A stretch of 11,943 nt of DNA from J095 sp964407935 (GTDB lineage: Bacteria; Chloroflexota; Anaerolineae; 4572-78; J111): assembly GCA_964407935.1 (NCBI GenBank), contig CAYOXS010000175.1, forward strand, positions 1 to 11,943. The letters are read 5' to 3'. The position numbers and the translations under genes are program-made. Each line of letters opens with the position of its first letter. Within the stretch, counting starts at the first letter, position 1. Below the pieces are notes generated by a model that was not told where the DNA came from, ran no database searches, and saw nothing but the letters and a program-made list of their open reading frames with translations. Below are positions 6,331-11,943 of the stretch, in pieces.

Positions 6331-9183
6331 TTACAGCGACAACACACTCCGGCCGGAGTCATAAATGGTGATGGGGCCATCCTGCGATACGGTGATGGCC
6401 ACACAGTTGGTTTCGGCGCTCATTTTGGCGGCGCTGCTGTGGCGAGCGCCTTTGCCAGGGCCAATTTCGGCCCGGGTTTCGGCATCCGGGCGCAGCAGCA
6501 CCATGCAGCCGCTAAATTCGCCGTTTTCATCGATGACCGTGGCCCCGTCCTGCTTGGCAAAGGTGATCAATTCGCGGTCAGACAGGTCGTCAATTTTGGC
6601 GCTGCCGATGGCGGCAAACGAGCTGATTTCCGACTCGTCTGAGTGTTTCATAATTTCACGGGCGTTGCCAATCAGCCAGATTGCGCCCATGTTTTCTTCT
6701 GACATTTGAAAGGCGCAGCGCAAAATGCGCTGGAGCAGGGCCAGGTTGTAGCCTCTGGTTTCGGCCAGCGTGGCGATGATATGGTCGACGTGGGCCACTT
6801 TATCGGGCTGCCAGTCGCCGTTGGCGTAGCGGCCCACCAATTCACCATCGGCAAAAACGCGCACCTGCCGCCCGCCGGCCGGCACAAAAAAGACCACCGC
6901 CTCGCACTGTTGGGAAATGGCGGCGTGGTGACGAAACTGCGGCCCCAGAAAACCGGGCGGCTCGTTGAGTTCAACTTCCAGTTTGGCCACGCCGCGCAAA
7001 TAGCCGTAGCGATCAACCACGTAGCCCAGCACAATGCCATCAACCATTTTGGCCAGCGTAACCAACACTTTGCGCATCCGCCGAATGTGCTCGTGGTACA
7101 AAAGCTGCACCTGGCTGACGGGCAGCACCCGGCCAATGCGCACCGGGTCGCCGACAATGATGGCGGTAGACAGCGGTTTTTCCTCGTTTTCCATTTGGGC
7201 AATGCTGGCGGCGGTATCGCAAATGTTCACCATCGACGGGGCATCGATCTGGCGGGCGCGGGCCAGGTCAAACAAAAATTCAATGCCGGCGTCGGTCATC
7301 CAGGCATCAAGGATGTTCTCTTTTTCCAGCAGCTCGCGCAGGTGTTCGGGGTCAACCTGAACCTGAGTAACCTCTTTTTCTTCGAGCTGCATGGTAATGG
7401 GGTACATGGCTTCAATCTGGGCGGCGTACCTTTCCGCCACCACGTGACGGCTGATGCGCATGGAAGGCGTCAATTCGCCGCTGTCCTGGGTGAGCGGTTG
7501 GTCCAGCAGGTTGTATTCGCGGATTTGTTCCCAGCGGTCGAGCCGGGTGTTGATCTGGCCAATCACCTCATCCAGCAGGGCTTTTACCCGGGGATGGCCG
7601 GTGGTTGGCACCGCCTCGCCATCATCCTGAAAATAGTCGGCCAGCGCATCAAGGTTGGGCACAATCATGGCCGAAACGTACGGTTTGCCCTCGCCAAAAA
7701 TGGCGGCCTGGGCAATGAACGGGCTGGCCATCAACTGGTTTTCAATGGCCAGCGGGGCAATTTTGCGGCCGGTGCTCAGCACCATCATGTGGCGTTTGCG
7801 GCCGGTAATGTGCAGGTAACCGTCCGTATCAAAATGGCCCAGATCGCCGCTGTGCAGCCAGCCTTCATCATCATCGACGGCTTCTCTGGTTAGTTCTGGC
7901 TGCTGCCAGTAGCGGCGCATTACCGTTTCGCCGCGCACCAAAATTTCGCTGTCTTCGGCAATATGGATTTCAAAACCGGGCGCGGTTTTGCCAACGGCGC
8001 TGGTTTTGCTCACGCCGGGCCGGCTGATGGCCGGAAAACCGCCGGACTCGGTGAGGCTGTACACGTTGAACATGGGCAGGCCCACCGCCTCAAAAAACTC
8101 AACCAATTCCTGGGGCAGCGACGCGCCCGCGGAATAGAGGCGGCGCATGCGGCCGCCGATGCGCCCGCGAAAATCGCTGAAAAAGGTCATATCGGCGCGG
8201 GCGTATTCCTGCCGCAGCTCCGGCGAGGCGCTGCTGCCGGCCAGCCGGTATTCTTTGGCTTTGGCCACCGCCCATTTAAACACTTCCTGGCTTGATTCCG
8301 GCTGGTCGGCAATCCAGCGCATGTAACCTTCGTACAGCCGTTCCCAGGTGTAGGGGATATCCAGCATGACGGTGGGGCTAACCTGCTGCATGTCATCAAA
8401 AACGGTTTCGTAATCGTTGACCAGGGCGTTGGAAATGCCAGACAGAAAATAGTGCAGCGCCGCAATCAGGCTCGATGGGCTGCTCCACGGCAGCAGGGTG
8501 AAAGCCACGTCGTCATCGGTAAAAGTGAACCATGCCTGCATGTTGCGCCAGGTGGCCAGGCTTTGGCTGTGGTCAAAGATAGCGCCCACCCACTGCCCGG
8601 ACTCGGTGATTAAATAGTGAATGGCGGTGAGCGCCTGGGGCGAGAGAGCGGCGGCATGCTCCTGAATTTGCTGCCGTTCTTCCGGGGTGAGCGGCGGGGT
8701 GTGGCTGAGCAGCGCGCCCACCGAGTCGACGTTGGCGGGAAGTTCGGCTTCCGGCTCGGTGATAGCTAAAACGGTGCGCAGGGCCGGGAGTTCATCTCTG
8801 CGGCTGGCTAATAAAGCCGAGATGGCCTGGATGGCCTCCGGTTCCTGCAAAATCGCCATCGTTGCGCCGGAGTCTTTGAGAATATCGCGCAGCGTATCAA
8901 TGGCCATCGAGGCGCGCAGCGGCACAACCACGCCGCCGGCCAGCAGCGTGGCTACACAGGCCACCATCCACTCCAGCGAATTATCGGCCACCAGCGCCAC
9001 TCGTTCGCCGTTGGTAATGCCGTAATCAAAGAAAATCTTGGCCAGCCGCAGGGTTAGCCGTTGAAAGCGGTGGTATGAAATATGCTGGTAGCGCCGGCCC
9101 TGCCGGATGAGAAAACAGGCTCGCCCGGCAAAGGTATCCATTACGGATAACAAGACCTGATTTAAATTTTGGACGTTATCCAT
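6331..9183 (-). CDS. Fusion of acyl-CoA-synthetase-like (AMP-binding) module with tandem DisA_N/diadenylate-cyclase-like cores
   Basis: This is a 950-residue soluble fusion. Residues about 20-595 have the ANL adenylate-forming fold of bacterial long-chain acyl-CoA synthetases: YSLTESGG (375-382), GWLHSGDLG with Asp447, ITGRKRH with Arg462, STGRKIAP (470-477) and the closing ELTPSMRISR (570-579). Two hallmarks are off-consensus. The P-loop, normally TSGTTG-x-PKG, reads ITESGQWVG at 192-200, and the usual lysine of the last motif is Arg576. After a linker (about 600-695) there are two DisA_N-like cores. The first (about 700-785) has DG at 715-716, GYLRGVA, and FRHHAA at 750-755. The second (about 865-947) has the diadenylate cyclase DGA motif at 879-881, GARHSSA at 912-918 in place of GTRHR, and VSQDGPITIYDSG. 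In known DAC domains DGA and RHR bind ATP and metal to form c-di-AMP. Whether either half is active is uncertain. It has its own promoter and lies upstream of, and probably co-transcribed with, the kinase-LuxR gene. Confidence 0.85.
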   Translation of the reverse strand: MDNVQNLNQVLLSVMDTFAGRACFLIRQGRRYQHISYHRFQRLTLRLAKIFFDYGITNGERVALVADNSLEWMVACVATLLAGGVVVPLRASMAIDTLRDILKDSGATMAILQEPEAIQAISALLASRRDELPALRTVLAITEPEAELPANVDSVGALLSHTPPLTPEERQQIQEHAAALSPQALTAIHYLITESGQWVGAIFDHSQSLATWRNMQAWFTFTDDDVAFTLLPWSSPSSLIAALHYFLSGISNALVNDYETVFDDMQQVSPTVMLDIPYTWERLYEGYMRWIADQPESSQEVFKWAVAKAKEYRLAGSSASPELRQEYARADMTFFSDFRGRIGGRMRRLYSAGASLPQELVEFFEAVGLPMFNVYSLTESGGFPAISRPGVSKTSAVGKTAPGFEIHIAEDSEILVRGETVMRRYWQQPELTREAVDDDEGWLHSGDLGHFDTDGYLHITGRKRHMMVLSTGRKIAPLAIENQLMASPFIAQAAIFGEGKPYVSAMIVPNLDALADYFQDDGEAVPTTGHPRVKALLDEVIGQINTRLDRWEQIREYNLLDQPLTQDSGELTPSMRISRHVVAERYAAQIEAMYPITMQLEEKEVTQVQVDPEHLRELLEKENILDAWMTDAGIEFLFDLARARQIDAPSMVNICDTAASIAQMENEEKPLSTAIIVGDPVRIGRVLPVSQVQLLYHEHIRRMRKVLVTLAKMVDGIVLGYVVDRYGYLRGVAKLEVELNEPPGFLGPQFRHHAAISQQCEAVVFFVPAGGRQVRVFADGELVGRYANGDWQPDKVAHVDHIIATLAETRGYNLALLQRILRCAFQMSEENMGAIWLIGNAREIMKHSDESEISSFAAIGSAKIDDLSDRELITFAKQDGATVIDENGEFSGCMVLLRPDAETRAEIGPGKGARHSSAAKMSAETNCVAITVSQDGPITIYDSGRSVLSL

Positions 9184-9226
9184 AGCTGCTGCTCAATTTA
9201 GGCTTTACCCACTCAGTGTAATTCCC

Positions 9227-9254
9227 ATTATAAAAAGTGTGGCTGAAAATTCAA
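9227..9254 (-). promoter_or_regulatory. Strong sigma70/SigA-type internal promoter for the ACS-DAC/kinase-LuxR pair
   Basis: On the minus strand TTGAAT (9249-9254) and a perfect TATAAT (9227-9232) are 16 bp apart. Transcription would start near 9220, giving a leader of about 37 nt before ATG 9183. The 86-nt gap shows no terminator, so read-through from the upstream kinase/Ddn pair is also possible. This separates a basal promoter for the two signalling genes from the upstream one. Confidence 0.65.
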
Positions 9255-9269
9255 ATAGCGTTTTTTGCT

Positions 9270-9875
9270 TTACCGGCGCGATTTAAAGAAGATAAACAGC
9301 AAAAACAGGCCGAGGGTTGCAGCCGGCCAGAGCCAGGCCAGTTCGCCCGGCCCGCCGGGGCCGGTTTTGGCAGCGGTGCGTTTTATTTTGATAACCCGGT
9401 AATCGCCGGTTTCGGCGTCAAGCGCCTCGTCAGACATTGTGTGGGGGTTTAAGCCGGCCACACGGGCAGCAAACCCGCTGCCAATGAGCACCTGGCGTAA
9501 TAGTGGCAGCCGCAACTCGGGGGCGGTTACTTCTTCCGTTACGCCAGCCCACCAGCCATCCGGTAACCAAACTTCTACATTGGGATTGGCCTGGATATTT
9601 CTGTACCAGTCCGAGATGTGGCCAAAGCCGGCGGTGCAGTACAAATCGCCGCCCACCACGGCGTAGTTCACCGGCGTTTGCCGGCGAAGGCCGCTTTTTC
9701 GGCCGGTATGAATGAGGACCATAATCTGCCCGCCCCATTCTGGCCAGATATTGACAAATTTGCCCAGGCCCAACTGCCACAGCAGCAGCATACTTTTGTT
9801 GAAGCTTTTAAAACCCTGGCGCAGGCTTTCCTGGGCCGCAGGAGAAAGTGTTGAGTAAGAAAGTTTTGTGTTCAT
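9270..9875 (-). CDS. Ddn-family (F420-type) nitroreductase/oxidoreductase with a C-terminal membrane tail
   Basis: This is a 201-residue member of the split-barrel family that includes Mycobacterium Ddn, proteins that use deazaflavin F420H2 to reduce varied substrates. The signature runs from about 50 to 104: IMVLIHTGRKSGLRRQTPV (51-69, the cofactor-binding GRKSG turn), a strand pair, then DWYRNIQANPNVEVW (89-103). The family typically ends soon after residue 160. Here a Gly/Pro spacer (170-178) leads to one hydrophobic helix (about 179-197) and a basic end, KSRR, which suggests a tail anchor. A hydrophobic stretch at about 28-38 may be a surface helix, as in membrane-associated Ddn. The ATG lies 6 nt after the stop of the membrane kinase gene with no clear ribosome site, so it is probably translationally coupled. 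Cofactor use and substrate are inferred from the family only. Confidence 0.85.
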   Translation of the reverse strand: MNTKLSYSTLSPAAQESLRQGFKSFNKSMLLLWQLGLGKFVNIWPEWGGQIMVLIHTGRKSGLRRQTPVNYAVVGGDLYCTAGFGHISDWYRNIQANPNVEVWLPDGWWAGVTEEVTAPELRLPLLRQVLIGSGFAARVAGLNPHTMSDEALDAETGDYRVIKIKRTAAKTGPGGPGELAWLWPAATLGLFLLFIFFKSRR

Positions 9876-9881
9876 AAATTT

Positions 9882-11798
9882 TTAGTTTCGCAGTTTCAGA
9901 GTCCCGTCCATGCTTAGTTCAGACATATTAATCACCAGCGTTGGTCCGCTGCCGGCCAGCACATACTCCCGCCCGGATTTTTGCCAGCCATCGGCGGCGT
10001 CAATCAGCGAGGCATCCGCGCCGGGGATCACCCGGGCCGAAACGCCGGCCGGCACCAGCAGCGACACCCCGCTGGCCGATCCCTGCATTGTTACTTCGAT
10101 GTCGTTTTGCAGTTCGCCAGAAAAATCCAGGGTGTAATCGCCGGTAGCGGCGGTAAAATTCATTCGGCGGGCGCGGGTATTGGCCAGTTTGGCCAGCGCC
10201 GCCCGCCGAATGGGACCGGCGTTAAATTCAAACGTGTTCATTTCAACCCGATTGGGCTGGTTAAATAACATATCCAACTCCGACGCCGCCCCCTGCGTTA
10301 CGGTCAGATCGGTGATAGCGTACTCGTCCAACGTTACCTGCCCCTGAGCCGTGCCCGCGCTCAGCAGCAGCACCATCGGCGTTGTGCCCAGCGTTAGCTC
10401 CCACTGATTAATGATGTCGGTGCGGATAAAGTCGTACACCATCAGGGTAAACAGATCGGTGGATGTGCCTTCGTGGGTAAGGCGCAGGGTTTGGCCGGTG
10501 GTGACCACTTTGGGTTTGAGCAGGGCAACGTTGTACACGGCTGTGCCTTGCAGCAGCGCGTCGGTTGCGCCGGAGTTGATGGTGAACTTGTCGGCGGCCA
10601 CCTCAATTTCCAGCCGGGGCACACCTTCATCCGCCGGAACCAGGATGCTGATGGTTTCGGTGATGGGCTGGCTAACCTGAATATTGCTGGCGGCCAGGTT
10701 GCTCAGGGTTTGCAGGGGAGAGGTAATGTTGCTGCCCAGGCTGCCGCCAATCGCTGCGCAAAAGCTGCCCACGCCAATAATTATAGCCAGCATCAGGGCC
10801 AGGGTGATGAGCGTGGCTTTGGTCAGGCAGCCGCCCCGGCGATGTGCCGCCACCGGGGCAGGCAGGGGTGTTGGGGTTGGCAGCGATGCCTCAACCGGCG
10901 GCGGCGCGGGCAGAGGCGTGACCGGTGTTTGCTCCAGCGGCGGCGCGGGCAGTTCGACGGTAGCCGGGGCTGCCGGTAACGGCTGGCCATTGCTGATGGC
11001 TTGCAGGGCCGCCACCATGTCGGCGGCGGCTGGGTAGCGTTCGGCGGGAGTTTGGGCCAGCGCCATTTTGAGCACATCGCTGACCAGCGGCGGCACGCCC
11101 GGCGGCCAGGCGGCGGGCAGGGTGAGCGGCTTAAAATGGGCCATCATCACTGCCGGCGGCGTTTCGCCCTTGAATATTTTTTCGCCGGTGATCATTTCGT
11201 ACAAAATGCAGCCCAGCGCGTAAATATCCGATTGAGTGGTGGTGCCTTTGCCTTCCCACACTTCCGGCGCAATGTAATGCGGCGTGCCGACAATGCTGCC
11301 GCTTTCGGTGAGGCTCATACTGTGCTCGCCGAGCAGTTTGGCCAGGCCAAAATCGCTGAGCATCGGTCCGCGCTCGGCATCGATGAGGATGTTGGCCGGC
11401 TTTAAATCCCGGTGCAGCACGCTGTTGGTATGGGCGTAATTTAAACCCTGGCCGATGGGCGTAATAATTTGCAGCACCCTGTCCCAGGGCAGCGGCCCCT
11501 GCTGCACCAGCAAATCTTCCAGGCTGCCGCCTTCTACCAGGCGCATCACAATAAACAACCGGTCGTTAAAGTGGTGAACATCAAAAATGGGCACAATATG
11601 CTGATGGTCCAGCCGGGCAATGGTGCGGGCCTCGCGTTGAAAACGCTGTACCCAGTTTTTATCTTGCAGCAGCACCGGCCGCAGCTCTTTGAGGGCCACC
11701 GGCCGGTCCAGGGCGGTATCGTGGCCGCGATAAACAATGGCAAAGCCGCCGGCTCCGATAGTTTCTGCTATTTGGTATCGACCTAATTGCTCGGGCAT
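9882..11798 (-). CDS. Membrane Ser/Thr protein kinase with a toast-rack/LiaF-like extracytoplasmic sensor domain
   Basis: This is a 638-residue receptor-type kinase. Residues 8-267 form a complete Hanks kinase: GAGGFAIVYRG at 15-25, Lys37, Glu56, HRDLKPAN at 129-136, DFG at 149-151 and GTPHYIAPE at 171-179. A Pro/Ala/Thr-rich linker (273-316) and a basic RRGG precede one TM helix (about 328-350). The outer part (about 375-638) has no PASTA repeats. It is a beta-rich region with DALLQGTAVYN, the repeated pattern of NQWELTLGT, then ITDLTVTQGASELDMLF, and TGDYTLDFSGE, which resembles toast-rack/DUF4097/LiaF-like envelope-stress domains. I chose ATG 11798 over 11840 because GGAG lies 6 nt upstream of it and because its first eight residues align exactly with the paralogous kinase (MPEQLGRY and MLEKVGRY). 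Its job is probably to sense the cell envelope and phosphorylate cytosolic targets. The Ddn-family gene follows 6 nt on. Confidence 0.9.
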   Translation of the reverse strand: MPEQLGRYQIAETIGAGGFAIVYRGHDTALDRPVALKELRPVLLQDKNWVQRFQREARTIARLDHQHIVPIFDVHHFNDRLFIVMRLVEGGSLEDLLVQQGPLPWDRVLQIITPIGQGLNYAHTNSVLHRDLKPANILIDAERGPMLSDFGLAKLLGEHSMSLTESGSIVGTPHYIAPEVWEGKGTTTQSDIYALGCILYEMITGEKIFKGETPPAVMMAHFKPLTLPAAWPPGVPPLVSDVLKMALAQTPAERYPAAADMVAALQAISNGQPLPAAPATVELPAPPLEQTPVTPLPAPPPVEASLPTPTPLPAPVAAHRRGGCLTKATLITLALMLAIIIGVGSFCAAIGGSLGSNITSPLQTLSNLAASNIQVSQPITETISILVPADEGVPRLEIEVAADKFTINSGATDALLQGTAVYNVALLKPKVVTTGQTLRLTHEGTSTDLFTLMVYDFIRTDIINQWELTLGTTPMVLLLSAGTAQGQVTLDEYAITDLTVTQGAASELDMLFNQPNRVEMNTFEFNAGPIRRAALAKLANTRARRMNFTAATGDYTLDFSGELQNDIEVTMQGSASGVSLLVPAGVSARVIPGADASLIDAADGWQKSGREYVLAGSGPTLVINMSELSMDGTLKLRN

Positions 11799-11804
11799 TA
11801 CAAA

Positions 11805-11808
11805 CTCC
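11805..11808 (-). promoter_or_regulatory. Ribosome binding site that fixes the membrane-kinase start
   Basis: On the minus strand GGAG lies 6 nt before ATG 11798. The upstream ATG pair at 11837-11840 has no Shine-Dalgarno sequence and overlaps a promoter-like -10 box. Confidence 0.65.
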
Positions 11809-11835
11809 GGGCGCAGTGTGGGGTAAATTTGCTTC

Positions 11836-11844
11836 ATCATACCA
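11836..11844 (-). promoter_or_regulatory. Extended -10 promoter candidate for the membrane kinase
   Basis: On the minus strand TGGTATGAT carries the extended -10 pattern TG-n-TATGAT. Only a poor -35 (TTCCTT, 17 bp upstream) is present. Transcription would start near 11829 and give a leader of about 30 nt to ATG 11798, which agrees with the shorter gene start. Confidence 0.4.
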
Positions 11845-11907
11845 CAAAAGAAAGCGGTAAGGAATTTACCCGGTGATACGAGTCTGCCCGGCCAAAGTTG
11901 CCGGGTG

Positions 11908-11916
11908 TGGTATAAT
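11908..11916 (+). promoter_or_regulatory. Extended -10 promoter candidate reading off the right edge
   Basis: The plus strand shows TGGTATAAT, a perfect extended -10, with transcription expected from about 11923 into a gene beyond the window. Just after it, ATTGC-CTT-GCAAT (11915-11927) and TTGC-AATTTA-GCAA (11921-11934) are overlapping inverted repeats that could be an operator at the start site. The divergent layout suggests shared control with the membrane kinase. Confidence 0.4.
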
Positions 11917-11943
11917 TGCCTTGCAATTTAGCAATTCTCATTT

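Noticed and set aside
6706..7893. A 395-residue plus-strand open frame antisense to the ACS-DAC gene
   Set aside because: It is a shadow frame. The minus strand has clear conserved motifs throughout, while this frame gives a His/Gln/Gly-rich product without recognisable domains and has no ribosome site. Biased codon use in the real gene keeps it open.
9184..9269. A c-di-AMP (ydaO-type) riboswitch or other structured leader before the ACS-DAC gene
   Set aside because: The gap is 86 nt, far shorter than that riboswitch class, and shows only promoter elements and a short leader without strong hairpins.

Overview
The window looks like a piece of a Chloroflexota-type genome (Anaerolineae or Caldilineae style), though this is inferred from gene content and not proven. 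The pointers are moderately high GC, Ser/Thr kinases fused to MalT/LuxR modules, an F420-type (Ddn) nitroreductase homologue, a kinase with a 'toast-rack'-like outer domain, and a 72-residue conserved small protein of a type I associate with such genomes. No tRNA, rRNA, CRISPR array, transposase or prophage gene was seen.

Left part (1-2760). The tail of a probable threonine-aldolase-like enzyme leaves the left edge. A membrane-anchored monohaem cytochrome c (+) follows, with its own promoter. It converges on a BdbC/DsbB-like thiol oxidase (-), and the two share a bidirectional terminator. Next come a small conserved hypothetical gene (-) and a divergently transcribed SdiA-regulated-type lipoprotein (+). 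Their 278-nt shared region holds two promoter candidates, a 16-bp palindrome and a hairpin. Between the lipoprotein and the next gene lies an AT-rich inverted-repeat element flanked by direct repeats.

Right part (2761-11840). Four minus-strand genes lie head to tail. In transcription order they are: (1) a membrane Ser/Thr kinase with a proline-rich linker, one TM helix and a LiaF/toast-rack-like outer domain; (2) a Ddn-family oxidoreductase with a C-terminal TM tail, 6 nt downstream; (3) a 950-residue protein in which an acyl-CoA-synthetase-like (AMP-binding) module is fused to tandem diadenylate-cyclase-like (DisA_N) cores, starting 86 nt downstream behind its own consensus-like promoter; (4) a 1185-residue kinase, STAND-type ATPase, helical-repeat and LuxR-HTH protein, 12 nt downstream. 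The kinase domains of genes 1 and 4 align without gaps and are about 69% identical over the first 153 residues by hand count.

The most exciting item is gene 3. It joins a fatty-acid-activating fold, whose ATP-binding loop and C-terminal lysine are degenerate, to a c-di-AMP-synthase fold. It sits between an envelope-sensing kinase and a kinase-transcription factor. The hypothesis is a signalling cassette in which lipid or acyl-CoA status and envelope stress are integrated through c-di-AMP (or a related nucleotide) and phosphorylation into a LuxR-type response. The domain calls rest on motifs. The pathway is inference.
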